Source: Amycolatopsis antarctica (GTDB lineage: Bacteria; Actinomycetota; Actinomycetes; Mycobacteriales; Pseudonocardiaceae). Taken from it: a DNA stretch of 64,000 nt. Each line of letters opens with the position of its first letter. The first letter of the stretch is position 1. Position numbers and translations under genes: made by a program. The notes under the pieces are model-generated. The model had not been told where the DNA came from. It worked only from the letters and a program-made list of their open reading frames with translations, and searched no databases. Positions 1 to 7,789 of this stretch are shown in pieces. The stretch is from positions 620,001 through 684,000 of the forward strand of contig NZ_NKYE01000001.1 in assembly GCF_002262875.1 (NCBI RefSeq), read 5' to 3'.

Positions 1-831
1 GCAGAACGCCTCGTAGTCGATCAGCTCGGTGATCTTCGGCGTCTCCGGGTCCTTGCGGACCTTCACCTCGCGGTAGCGCATCTCCAGCGCGTCGTAGCTG
101 ATCAGCCTGCCGAGCAGCGGCTCACCGATACCGGTGATCAGCTTGATCGCCTCGTTCACCATGATCGAGCCGATGGACGCGCACAACACGCCCAGCACGC
201 CACCCTCGGCGCACGAGGGCACCATCCCGGGCGGTGGCGGCTCGGGGTAGAGGTCGCGGTAGTTCAGGCCCTTGCCGTTCGGCGCGTCCTCCCAGAAGAC
301 GCTGGCCTGCCCCTCGAAGCGGAAGATCGAACCCCACACGTACGGCTTGCCCAGCAGCACCGCCGCGTCGTTGACGAGGTAGCGGGTGGCGAAGTTGTCC
401 GTACCGTCCAGGATCAGGTCGTAGCCCTCGAAGATGCCCAGCGCGTTCGAGCTCTCCAGCCGCTCGGTGTGCAGGTGCACCTTGACGAAGGGGTTCACCT
501 CGGCGATCGACTCCTGCGCGGAGGCCGCCTTGAGCTTGCCGACGTCCGATTGGCCGTGAATGACCTGGCGGTGCAGGTTCGACTCGTCGACCTCGTCGAA
601 GTCCACGATGCCGAGCGTGCCCACGCCGGCGGCGGCCAGGTAGAGCAGCGCCGGGCTGCCCAGCCCGCCCGCGCCGATGACCAGGACCTTGGCGTTCTTC
701 AGTCGCTTCTGCCCGATCATCCCGACATCCGGGATGATCAGGTGCCTGCTGTAGCGGGCGACCTCGTCCTTGGTGAGTTCGGCGGCCGGTTCCACCAGCG
801 GCGGCAGAGCCGTCTCCCGCGTGTCTGACAT
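1..831 (-). CDS. moeZ: Adenylyltransferase/sulfurtransferase MoeZ, 5' part (runs off the window)
   Basis: The first 277 codons are present; the 3' end lies left of base 1. MoeZ adenylates the C-terminal glycine of ubiquitin-like sulfur carriers (MoaD, ThiS, CysO type) and, through a C-terminal rhodanese domain outside this window, converts it to a thiocarboxylate for molybdopterin, thiamin and cysteine synthesis. Visible E1-like ThiF/MoeB motifs are the nucleotide loop GAGGLGSP near residue 50, the acidic end of strand 2 (IVDFDEVDESNLHRQ, with the Arg used in catalysis) and GTDNFATRYLVND. The segment VPSCAEGGVLGVLC resembles mycobacterial MoeZ. The start is the ATG at 831. The gene follows the DUF3152 gene on the same strand, as Rv3206c follows Rv3207c. 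Whether the rhodanese domain is intact cannot be seen here. Confidence 0.93.
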   Translation of the reverse strand, partial: MSDTRETALPPLVEPAAELTKDEVARYSRHLIIPDVGMIGQKRLKNAKVLVIGAGGLGSPALLYLAAAGVGTLGIVDFDEVDESNLHRQVIHGQSDVGKLKAASAQESIAEVNPFVKVHLHTERLESSNALGIFEGYDLILDGTDNFATRYLVNDAAVLLGKPYVWGSIFRFEGQASVFWEDAPNGKGLNYRDLYPEPPPPGMVPSCAEGGVLGVLCASIGSIMVNEAIKLITGIGEPLLGRLISYDALEMRYREVKVRKDPETPKITELIDYEAFC

Positions 832-979
832 CAGAGGTCCTCCATCTCGCGACCATGCATCTCACGACCGTGACATCGTCTCGTCCGGGTACAACGCGGC
901 CGGGCCCCAGTCTCTTCCGAGCGGGCGGCTCGCGCGCCCGTGCCCACATGGTGGAACCCGAACTCCGGCGCCGGCCGTT

Positions 980-2143
980 CTAGCTCGACGGGTTGGGCCA
1001 GGCGTTCGGTTTGCAGATGACGCCGTCGGTCGGGACCGCGTCCTTGTTGTACTCGTCGACCTGGTTGAGTTGCGCGACGTAGTCGTTGGACACCCCGAAC
1101 GTCTGCTGCATCATCACCGGCGCCAGTCCGTCCGGCGCGTCGCAACCCTTGTGCTGGTTGCCGAGGGCGTGGCCCACCTCGTGGTTGATCGCGTACTGCC
1201 GGTAGCTCGTCATGTCCGAGGAGAACGCCTTCGCCCCGCGCACCCAGCGGGCCAGGTTGATGACGACCCGCTTGTCCGGATTGCGCTTGTAGCAGGACGA
1301 CTCGTAGGGGATCGAGAACCCGCACATGTCCGGCCGGTGCGTGGTGTCCGGGGAGGTGAGGCTGACCTTGAAGTCGGGTTCCTCGCCCGCGCCGACGCGC
1401 CGCAGCGACACCTCGCCGGAGCCGGTCCAGCTCCGCGGGTCGGACAGGGTGCCCTCGACGGCGGTGGCGAACGAGTCGTCGCCGGTGTAGCTCGCGGCGT
1501 CCAGGCCGTCCTCGACCTCGACGGTGTACGTCAGCACCTCGCCCACCGTGCCCGCCTGCTCGCCGCCCCCGTCGACGACGTGCCAGCTCCCGGCGCCCGC
1601 CTGGGTGTATTCGCCGCCCTCGGGCAGCTCGGCGGTGGGGATGTTCACCGCGACCGGAGCGGCCGGGTTCTCGGTGGCGATCGCGGCGGGAGCCTCCTCG
1701 GAGGTCCCGGTGGTCTTCTCCTCGGGCTGCGCGCCGGAACCCATGCCGTTGTCGACGACGACCAGCACGGTCAGCACCATCAGCACCGGAAGGGCGTACA
1801 CCCGCCAGCCGTACTTGCTGATCAGCCGGGAGGCCTTCGACGGGTTCGCCGGCGTCTCGTCCTCGTCCTCGTCGTCCGGGGGGAGCGGCGGCGGCGGGGA
1901 CCCGGCGGCCTCGGGACGCCAGGACGCTCGCAACGGCTCGCCGCCGGTGCGCCTGCGTCCGGGGGAGTAACGCTCGTCGGACGGTCTCGGTTCACCCGCG
2001 CGGCGGACGGAACCACGCGGTACGCGGGATGTTCGGCCAGGGGATCCGGGTACGCCGGACTCGGCCGGCTGCGATTGCGCCGACCTGCGTGGCAACGGCG
2101 AGTCAGAGTCTCGCGTCGTGTTGCCACGTGCTCCGTGCGTCAC
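980..2143 (-). CDS. DUF3152 membrane-anchored protein with HEVGH metalloprotease-like motif
   Basis: The protein of about 387 residues has a long basic, Pro/Ser-rich N-terminal region, an acidic linker (DDEDEDE), one transmembrane segment near residues 112-131, and a large extracytoplasmic domain. Near residue 320 it has NHEVGHALGNQH, an HExxH-like zinc motif with a third downstream His, typical of DUF3152. This suggests a surface metallopeptidase, but no substrate is known for the family. The start is uncertain: the GTG at 2143 (VTHGARGN) is chosen, while in-frame starts at 2170 and 2245 would add 9 to 34 residues. It lies between the hydrolase at 2255 and moeZ, matching the Rv3207c-Rv3206c order. 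Confidence 0.85.
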   Translation of the reverse strand: MTHGARGNTTRDSDSPLPRRSAQSQPAESGVPGSPGRTSRVPRGSVRRAGEPRPSDERYSPGRRRTGGEPLRASWRPEAAGSPPPPLPPDDEDEDETPANPSKASRLISKYGWRVYALPVLMVLTVLVVVDNGMGSGAQPEEKTTGTSEEAPAAIATENPAAPVAVNIPTAELPEGGEYTQAGAGSWHVVDGGGEQAGTVGEVLTYTVEVEDGLDAASYTGDDSFATAVEGTLSDPRSWTGSGEVSLRRVGAGEEPDFKVSLTSPDTTHRPDMCGFSIPYESSCYKRNPDKRVVINLARWVRGAKAFSSDMTSYRQYAINHEVGHALGNQHKGCDAPDGLAPVMMQQTFGVSNDYVAQLNQVDEYNKDAVPTDGVICKPNAWPNPSS

Positions 2144-2254
2144 GCGGTCCACAGGACCAGGGTGCCACATCCGGGCCCGGCGTCCCTGGTCGACCGGCGC
2201 CACCTGACCGGGTTCACTCGCCCAGGTGGAGTTGCCGAAGACCACCCTGACGGG

Positions 2255-3256
2255 TCACCAGCGGTCCCGCTCGACGGCCTCCCACATGCCCAGGACCGCC
2301 TTCGCCACGGTGACCGGACGTTCCATCTGGGCGGTGTGCCCGGTCCGTGGCAACACCAGCAGCCTGCCCCTCGGCAGCAACCGCGCGGTCCGCATCGCGC
2401 GCCGGACGGTGATGATCCGGTCCTGCGTTCCCCAGACGACCAGCGTGGGCGCGCGCACCTTCGGCGCGGCTGCCCACAGCGAACGCTCGCCGCGCACCAG
2501 CCACGTCCGCAGGATGCCGAACGTGCTGCGGGACAGCGCCGGCGCCGCCCAGCGGAACGCCGCGCGTTCGGCGTGTTCGGCGGCGAGTTCGTCGAGCCGG
2601 TGCTCCGGGAACGCCTCGGGGTCGGCATAACACAGGTCGATCACCTGCCGGGCGCGCTCGCGCGGGCCCTGCGCGGCGAGCCTGCGCCGGACGCCCCTGC
2701 CGACCACCGGCAGGTAGGCCAGCGCCATCAGCGGGTCGGACAGCCTGCGCGGGTCCGGCCGCAGGTCCGGCATGGCGGGCGAGATCAGTGTCAGCGTGCG
2801 CACCAGCTCGGGCCTGCGGGCGGCGAGCAGCAGGGAGATCGCGCCACCCATCGAGTTCCCGAGCAGATGGACCGGGCCGGCGCCGAGGCCCTCGACGAAG
2901 GTGGCCAATACCTCCGCATGCGCGTCGAGGCTGAACGCGAAGTCGCTGGCAGGCTCGGAGAAGCCGAAACCGGGCAGGTCGGGCGCGACGCCGGAGGCGA
3001 AGGGGGCGAGCTGCGCGGCGAGGTCGGTCCAGTTCGTCGAGGAGCCGCCGAGACCGTGCACGTAGACGGCCTGCGCGCCGTCCGCGCCCGGGGTCCGGCG
3101 GATGTGCAGCGACAGTCCCTCCACTTCCGCCCGTTCCCCATCGAACGGGGGGATGGTCATGTCCAGCGCGGGCAACGGGGTCGCGCTCATCGGGACGTGG
3201 GTCAGCGGGGACCGGTGGCCGGACGCTTCCGGTACGGCCGAACGTGAATCAGTCAC
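2255..3256 (-). CDS. Alpha/beta-fold hydrolase
   Basis: This is a soluble alpha/beta hydrolase of about 333 residues. Visible elements are the oxyanion strand VYVHGLGGSS, the nucleophile elbow GNSMGG near residue 135, a catalytic Asp candidate in WGTQDRI and the catalytic His in RTGHTAQME. The substrate is unknown; the sequence resembles C-C bond or ester hydrolases. The GTG at 3256 (VTDSRSAVPE) is preferred because earlier in-frame starts run into the promoter region shared with the divergent TetR gene at 3404. It probably forms a same-strand group with the DUF3152 gene 111 nt downstream. Confidence 0.8.
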   Translation of the reverse strand: MTDSRSAVPEASGHRSPLTHVPMSATPLPALDMTIPPFDGERAEVEGLSLHIRRTPGADGAQAVYVHGLGGSSTNWTDLAAQLAPFASGVAPDLPGFGFSEPASDFAFSLDAHAEVLATFVEGLGAGPVHLLGNSMGGAISLLLAARRPELVRTLTLISPAMPDLRPDPRRLSDPLMALAYLPVVGRGVRRRLAAQGPRERARQVIDLCYADPEAFPEHRLDELAAEHAERAAFRWAAPALSRSTFGILRTWLVRGERSLWAAAPKVRAPTLVVWGTQDRIITVRRAMRTARLLPRGRLLVLPRTGHTAQMERPVTVAKAVLGMWEAVERDRW

Positions 3257-3403
3257 CAGCTCAGCATGCCTGATGACACGCGCTTTTGGCGTAACCCGTC
3301 TACCGGCGAGTAATGTCTCGGCAGTCTCGTCCGGTGGTAACCCCACCGTGCGGGCGCCCGGAGTTCGTTACCTGATCGGGCGTAGATCGACAGTGGAGGC
3401 AGC

Positions 3404-4066
3404 ATGACAGAAGCGGCGCGACTCGACTCCCGCGGCGACGGCGGTGGGCAGCCCGCGCAGGTCGGCCGGGGGGTGCGCTTGCCACGTAACGAACGCCGCG
3501 CCCAGTTGCTGGCGGCGGCGCAGAAGGTGTTCGCGGCGAACGGCTACCACGCGGCCGCCATGGACGAGATCGCCGAGCAGGCCGGGGTCAGCAAACCCGT
3601 TCTGTACCAGCACTTCCCCGGCAAACTGGATCTCTACATCGCCCTGCTGGAAAGCCACGTCGACCATCTGGTCGGCCGGGTCCAGGAGGCGCTCGCCTCG
3701 ACCACCGACAACAAACTGCGCGTGCAGGCCGCCGTCGGCGCGTTCTTCGACTTCGTCAGCAGCGACGCCGGGGCGTTCCGGATGGTGTTCGAGTCGGATC
3801 TTCGCGGCGAGCCCGCCGTCCAGGACGCCGTCGACCGGGCCACTTCCGCCAGTGTCGACGCGATCACCGAGACGATCACCGCGGACGCCGGGCTGGCCGA
3901 GGACAAGGCGCGCCTGCTCGCCGTCGGCCTGGTCGGGCTGAGTCAGGTCAGTGCCCGGTTCTGGCTGGCACACCACAGTTCGATGAGCCGCGAGGAGGCC
4001 GTGGCGCTGACCTCGACGCTGGCCTGGCGCGGCATCGGCGCCGGGTTCCCGCTCCAGCAGCACTGA
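3404..4066 (+). CDS. TetR family transcriptional regulator (Rv3208-like)
   Basis: The 220-residue protein has an N-terminal TetR helix-turn-helix (RAQLLAAAQKVFAANGYHAA, then MDEIAEQAGVSKPVLYQHF, about residues 28-70) and a helical ligand/dimer domain. It begins at an ATG preceded by GTGGAGGCAGC, a good ribosome-binding site. Its position, divergent from the hydrolase and DUF3152 genes and near moeZ and DUF3107, matches Rv3208. It probably represses itself and the divergent hydrolase from the 147-bp spacer. No ligand can be named. Confidence 0.9.
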   Translation: MTEAARLDSRGDGGGQPAQVGRGVRLPRNERRAQLLAAAQKVFAANGYHAAAMDEIAEQAGVSKPVLYQHFPGKLDLYIALLESHVDHLVGRVQEALASTTDNKLRVQAAVGAFFDFVSSDAGAFRMVFESDLRGEPAVQDAVDRATSASVDAITETITADAGLAEDKARLLAVGLVGLSQVSARFWLAHHSSMSREEAVALTSTLAWRGIGAGFPLQQH

Positions 4067-4113
4067 TCAGGTGCCGGCCCGCTCAGCGCGACGGGACGGC
4101 AGGAGCGCAGGGC

Positions 4114-4551
4114 TCAGTACCCGGGCGGCGGCGGGTACTGACCCTGCTGGTACTGGCCCTGCTGGTGCTGGTCCCGCTGGTGCTGGCCCTGCTGGTGCTG
4201 GCCCTGCTGGTGCTGGCCCTGCTGGTGCTGGTCCCGCTGGTGCTGGCCCTGCTGGTGCTGGCCCTGCTGGTGCTGGTCCCGCTGGTGCTGGCCCTGCTGG
4301 TGCTGGCCCTGCCGGTATTGGCCCTGCTGGTATTGGCCGGGGGAGTACTGACCGGGCGGGTACTGGCCCTGCTGGTAGGCCTGCTGGGGTCCGGACTGCT
4401 CGGCCAGCCTCGCCCGTTTGCGCCGGGACATCCGGCGGACGAGGAAGACGATCCCCGCGACGATGGCGGCGAGGACGGCCAGACGGCCGACGAGGACTCC
4501 GGACGCCCTCGCCGCGTCCGCGAGCACCGTTGTCGCACTGAGCTGGAACAT
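4114..4551 (-). CDS. Membrane protein with glutamine-rich pentapeptide-repeat tail
   Basis: The protein of about 145 residues has an N-terminal hydrophobic helix (LAVLAAIVAGIVFLV, about residues 20-35), a basic stop-transfer segment RRMSRRKRAR and then a low-complexity tail. The tail is built of Gln-rich pentapeptides (QGQHQ, QRDQH, QQGQY) and ends PPPPGY. The start at 4551 has the ribosome-binding site AGGAGAG. The basic residues after the helix suggest that the tail is cytoplasmic. Such Q/P/Y-rich tails may act as flexible, condensate-prone segments, but this is inference. The opposite strand of the repeat is also open, but it encodes only a Leu/Val/Pro low-complexity shadow. Confidence 0.68.
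   Translation of the reverse strand: MFQLSATTVLADAARASGVLVGRLAVLAAIVAGIVFLVRRMSRRKRARLAEQSGPQQAYQQGQYPPGQYSPGQYQQGQYRQGQHQQGQHQRDQHQQGQHQQGQHQRDQHQQGQHQQGQHQQGQHQRDQHQQGQYQQGQYPPPPGY
4139..4345. repeat. 15-bp coding tandem repeat array
   Basis: About thirteen head-to-tail copies of a 15-bp unit (GCCCTGCTGGTGCTG on the + strand) lie inside the Gln-rich membrane-protein gene. A GTCCCG variant recurs at irregular intervals of two to four units, giving a partial higher-order period. The unit length keeps the reading frame, so copy-number changes alter only tail length. Confidence 0.9.
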
Positions 4552-4656
4552 GGCTCTCTCCTGGGAAGCGGCGCCGTTCACCCGGCGACGGGTCTGCACG
4601 GTATCGCTTACCGGACGGCGGGACCGGTGGTTTCGCCGAAAATCCGGCCTGCCCGC

Positions 4657-5616
4657 TCAGCGCGGCGGGACGGGCTCCCCGGCGAGCCTGCACAGCCGCG
4701 TGACGACGGTGGAGGTCCGCTCGTAGGTGAGTTCGTGTCCGGCGTCGGGCAGTAGCACGAACTCGGCGTCCGGCAGCTCCGTGGCGATGACGCGGGCGTG
4801 CTGGACCGGGGTGATCCGGTCCCGCTCGCCGACCAGCACCACCACCGGGATCCGGCGCAACCGGGCCAGCGCGACGCGGCGGTCGTGGGCGCTCATCGAG
4901 TCGCGGAATCCGGCGACGCTGGTCGGGTGCGCGCGCAGGAACTGTCCGGTCATCGCCCGCACGTCGGCGCGGGCAGGCCTGCGCCCGAAGGCCAGCCACT
5001 TCACGAACGGACGCGCGATTCCCGGCCGCAGCGGGATCGTGTCCCGGCCGAGCCCGGCCAGCCCCCGGCCGAGCGCCCTGTCCACTGTGGACACGAAGCG
5101 GGCGGTCGACGGTGGCAGGCCGAGGCTCAGTTTGTCCATGTTGTCGCAGGAGGTGGCCACGAACGCCACTCCCGCCACCCGGTCGGCGACCAGTTCGGGA
5201 TGCCGTTCGGCGAGGGCCATCAGCGTCATGCCGCCCATCGAATGGCCTGCCAGCACCAGGTCGCCGTGCGGGGCGCGGGCGCCGATCAGCTCGGCGAGGT
5301 CGTCGGCGAGCTGGGCGACGGTCGCCGTGCCCTCGGTGGCGGGCCCGCTGCCGCCGTGCCCCCGGTGGTCGTAGCTGATCACCCGCAGCGAACTGGGCAG
5401 CGCATCGACGACCGGGTCCCATTCGGTGTGGTCCTGGGTCCAGCCGTGCGTGAGGACCAGCGTGGTGTCCGCGTCGGCCGGTCCGTTGATCCGGACGTGC
5501 AGCGGGGTTCCGTCGGTGGTGTGGAAGCGGTGTGCGGCCGAGGGATCCCACGGGGCCACCGGACGGTGGCGCACCCCCCTCGCGCGCGCCACCGCCGGGC
5601 GACTGGTGGCCGTCAT
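4657..5616 (-). CDS. Alpha/beta-fold hydrolase
   Basis: The 319-residue alpha/beta hydrolase shows LVLTHGWTQ (oxyanion region), YDHRGHGGSG, the nucleophile elbow AGHSMGG near residue 125, the acid in VGERDRI and the His in DAGHELTYE, so the catalytic triad looks complete. No signal peptide is evident. The 3' end is followed by the Gln-rich membrane protein on the same strand. Upstream, 10 nt separates it from the AurF-like gene, suggesting co-transcription. The substrate is unknown; lipase/esterase or epoxide-hydrolase-type activity is possible. The coding sequence contains one GTCCACTGTGGAC palindrome (5080-5092). Confidence 0.85.
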   Translation of the reverse strand: MTATSRPAVARARGVRHRPVAPWDPSAAHRFHTTDGTPLHVRINGPADADTTLVLTHGWTQDHTEWDPVVDALPSSLRVISYDHRGHGGSGPATEGTATVAQLADDLAELIGARAPHGDLVLAGHSMGGMTLMALAERHPELVADRVAGVAFVATSCDNMDKLSLGLPPSTARFVSTVDRALGRGLAGLGRDTIPLRPGIARPFVKWLAFGRRPARADVRAMTGQFLRAHPTSVAGFRDSMSAHDRRVALARLRRIPVVVLVGERDRITPVQHARVIATELPDAEFVLLPDAGHELTYERTSTVVTRLCRLAGEPVPPR

Positions 5617-5626
5617 GCGCGCGGCC

Positions 5627-6535
5627 TCACTTCGCCGGAAGCAGGCCGGACTTGCGCCACCAGTACATTCCCGGAGCGCCGATCAGGCCGGCCTCGTCCA
5701 GGAACGCCATGATGCGCTCGCCCGCGTACCGCACCGTCTCCTGCCAGTGCGGGTTGGCGAGCGCGGCCCGGTAGCCGTCCCGTGGCCGGATGCCGACCGC
5801 CTTGTAGACGGCCGGGTTGATCAGGCTGCGGACCACGTGGAACGACACGAGCGCGATCAGGAACTGCTGGTACGCCAGCTCCGGCCTGCTCAGCCGCTTC
5901 ATGCCCTCGGTGACGCTCTCCCGCGCGAAGGTGACGTGGCGGGCCTCCTCCAGCACGTGGATCCGGTTGACCATGCGCACCAGCGGCTGGATCTCCGGGT
6001 CGTTCATCTGCTCGCGCTGCAGCCGGTCGAGTACCTCCTCGGCGACGAGGATCGAACCGTAGAGCGCGGGGCCGTAGCCGATCGTCGGCAGGATCTTGCC
6101 GAGCTGCCTGCGGGACTTGACCGGACCGTAGGCGGGAACCTCGAGACGCGAGCACATGCGGGCGAACATCGTGGAGTGCCTGCACTCGTCGGCGACCTCG
6201 GTGAGCGCGTACTGCGCGTGGGCGGTCGTCGGATCGATCCGGTAGACCTCCTTGAGCAGCATCTGCATCAGCAGCACCTCGAACCAGAGCCCATTGCTGG
6301 CGACGCTGGCGATCTCGTGCTTGCCGAGTTCGATGCGCTGTTCGGGGCTGAGTCCGTCCCACAGCTCGGTGCCGTAGAGGGAGGAGCGGATCTCCGGGAT
6401 GAAGCGCTTCCCGTCGACCAGTGGCGCGTCCCAGTCGATGTCGACGTCGGGATCGTAGAACTTGTTCGCCGACGACTTGAGCAGCCGCTGGGCGGTCTTC
6501 TCACGATCGGCGGGCGTGCCGAGGGTCCGCGTCAT
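5627..6535 (-). CDS. AurF-family diiron oxygenase-like protein
   Basis: The protein of about 302 residues belongs to the ferritin-like AurF (p-aminobenzoate N-oxygenase) diiron family. Metal-ligand motifs are visible on the helical bundle: EVADECRHSTMF, LVAEEVLDRLQRE and HVLEEARHVTF. The family oxidises amines or performs related O2-dependent reactions; the substrate here is unknown. The start at ATG 6535 is chosen because the upstream ATGs (6571, 6574) abut the palindromic operator. AGGAAGG lies about 11 nt before the chosen start. It is divergent from a TetR gene, which is followed by DUF4873, and probably co-transcribed with the alpha/beta hydrolase. Confidence 0.85.
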   Translation of the reverse strand: MTRTLGTPADREKTAQRLLKSSANKFYDPDVDIDWDAPLVDGKRFIPEIRSSLYGTELWDGLSPEQRIELGKHEIASVASNGLWFEVLLMQMLLKEVYRIDPTTAHAQYALTEVADECRHSTMFARMCSRLEVPAYGPVKSRRQLGKILPTIGYGPALYGSILVAEEVLDRLQREQMNDPEIQPLVRMVNRIHVLEEARHVTFARESVTEGMKRLSRPELAYQQFLIALVSFHVVRSLINPAVYKAVGIRPRDGYRAALANPHWQETVRYAGERIMAFLDEAGLIGAPGMYWWRKSGLLPAK

Positions 6536-6574
6536 TGCCGGAACCGCCTTCCTGATCCCCGTGATACCCATCAT

Positions 6575-6600
6575 GTAACTTCTGGTAACAGTTACTTCTG
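6575..6600. promoter_or_regulatory. Candidate TetR operator between AurF-like and TetR genes
   Basis: The 70-bp divergent spacer holds a perfect 11-bp palindrome GTAACAGTTAC (6585-6595). It is embedded in two direct copies of a TWACTTCTGGTA-type unit, about 15 bp apart. The dyad plus direct repeat between a TetR gene and its divergent partner is a typical autoregulatory layout. No binding data exist here. Confidence 0.65.
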
Positions 6601-6605
6601 GTAGC

Positions 6606-7397
6606 ATGAGGCCCGTGATCGACCGTGTCAAGCGCAACAGCAAGCAGTCCGGCAAGCACTCCGAGCAGCAGGGGGCGACGGTGGAACAGAGCTCCGGCGA
6701 CGCCCGGCGCGACCGCTGGCGCAAGCATCGGATCGCGCGCAGAGCCGAGTTCGTCGAGGCCGCGCTGCGTGCGCTGGACGCGCACGGGCCCGACCTCGGC
6801 ATGGACGACGTGGCCGCCGAGGCCGGGGTGACCAAGCCGGTGCTGTACCGCCACTTCGAGGACAAGGCCGACCTGTTTCTCGCGCTGGGCCAGCGCGGCA
6901 CGGACATCCTGCTGGAACGGCTGATCCCGGCCATCAACGCCGAACTCGCACCGGTCCCGCGCATCCGGATGGCGCTCGACGCCTTCTTCAGCGTGATCGA
7001 GGACCACCCGAACCTGTACCGGTTGCTCGCCCGCCGCTCCTTCTCCGGCAAGCCCGTCGACTCCGACGTCGTCGCCGAGGACAAGGAACTCATCGCCACC
7101 ACGCTCACCGCGCTGCTCGGCGACTACATGCGGATGTTCGGCATGGACTCCGGTGCCGCCGAACCGTGGGCGCACGGCATCGTCGGCATGGTGCACAACA
7201 CCGGCGAATGGTGGTTGGAGCGCCAGTCGATGGGTCGCGACAGCGTCGTCGAATACCTGACGCAGATCATCTGGGCCGCGATCGACGGACTCACCCGCCA
7301 GCAGGGCGTCACCATCGACCCGAACATCCCGCTCGAAGCCAACAAGGTCATCCGCATCCCGCAGGAGCGGGCCGGCACGCCGAACACCGGCTCGTGA
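6606..7397 (+). CDS. TetR family transcriptional regulator
   Basis: The 263-residue protein has a basic, Ser/Gln-rich extension of about 35 residues, then a TetR helix-turn-helix (FVEAALRALDAHGPDLGMDD, VAAEAGVTKPVLYRHFEDK, about residues 45-90) and a TetR C-terminal domain. It is divergent from the AurF-like gene and ends 35 nt before the DUF4873 gene. It probably controls both directions through the GTAACAGTTAC dyad. The family resembles regulators of lipid or fatty-acid metabolism in mycobacteria, but no ligand is indicated. Confidence 0.88.
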   Translation: MRPVIDRVKRNSKQSGKHSEQQGATVEQSSGDARRDRWRKHRIARRAEFVEAALRALDAHGPDLGMDDVAAEAGVTKPVLYRHFEDKADLFLALGQRGTDILLERLIPAINAELAPVPRIRMALDAFFSVIEDHPNLYRLLARRSFSGKPVDSDVVAEDKELIATTLTALLGDYMRMFGMDSGAAEPWAHGIVGMVHNTGEWWLERQSMGRDSVVEYLTQIIWAAIDGLTRQQGVTIDPNIPLEANKVIRIPQERAGTPNTGS

Positions 7398-7432
7398 CCG
7401 GGCACGACCGCCGAACATCGAAGGACGGACGC

Positions 7433-7756
7433 ATGAGCGAGCACGACCACGACGAGGACGGCTACACCGGCCCGGCGACGCTGATCGTCGAGGACACCGA
7501 GATCCCGGTCGAGGTGACCCTGCGCGGGCACTTCCAGCCGATCGACGGTTACTACCACTGGTACGGCCGCATCGCCGTCAACGAGCGGCTCGCCGAGATC
7601 GCCCAGGGCCGCAAGAAGCCGGCCGAGATCCGCCTGCCCGAGGGCTCGGCCACCGGCGAGATCTCCGACCCGGACCCGTGGGACCGCTACCGGATCATGG
7701 GTACCAGCACGCCGCCGTTCCACGTGCCGACCACGCTGGCCGAAGCCGAGGCCTGA
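7433..7756 (+). CDS. DUF4873 domain-containing protein
   Basis: The small protein of 107 residues matches the DUF4873 pattern: GYTGPATLIVEDTEIPVEVTL followed by RGHFQPIDGYYHWYGRI. The predicted fold is mostly beta strands, with no signal peptide or membrane segment. DUF4873 domains are also found fused to or beside flavin monooxygenases and ketosteroid-related genes; the molecular role is unknown. It begins at an ATG after AAGGACGGACGC and follows the TetR gene in a likely two-gene operon. Confidence 0.8.
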   Translation: MSEHDHDEDGYTGPATLIVEDTEIPVEVTLRGHFQPIDGYYHWYGRIAVNERLAEIAQGRKKPAEIRLPEGSATGEISDPDPWDRYRIMGTSTPPFHVPTTLAEAEA

Positions 7757-7771
7757 ACCGGCACTGACCGT

Positions 7772-7789
7772 CGCTGACCGGCGTCAGCG
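7772..7789. terminator. Short hairpin between convergent genes
   Basis: CGCTGA and TCAGCG (7772-7777 and 7784-7789) form a 6-bp perfect stem with a 6-nt loop. It lies between the convergent DUF4873 and acyltransferase genes and covers the acyltransferase stop codon. No U-tract follows, which is common in actinomycete terminators. Confidence 0.45.

Noticed and set aside
770..3247. A very long plus-strand open frame across the DUF3152 and hydrolase genes
   Set aside because: It is rich in Arg, Gly and Pro with no domain, and runs antisense to two recognisable proteins; long antisense frames are normal at this GC content.
4165..4755. Plus-strand frame encoding Leu/Val/Ala/Pro repeats over the 15-bp array
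   Set aside because: The repeats make all frames open. The minus-strand frame has a ribosome-binding site, a membrane helix and a basic stop-transfer; the plus frame has none.
5627..7108. Extending the AurF-like protein by about 190 residues over the TetR gene
   Set aside because: The extension is antisense to the TetR coding region and would erase the operator; homology starts at the ATG near 6535.
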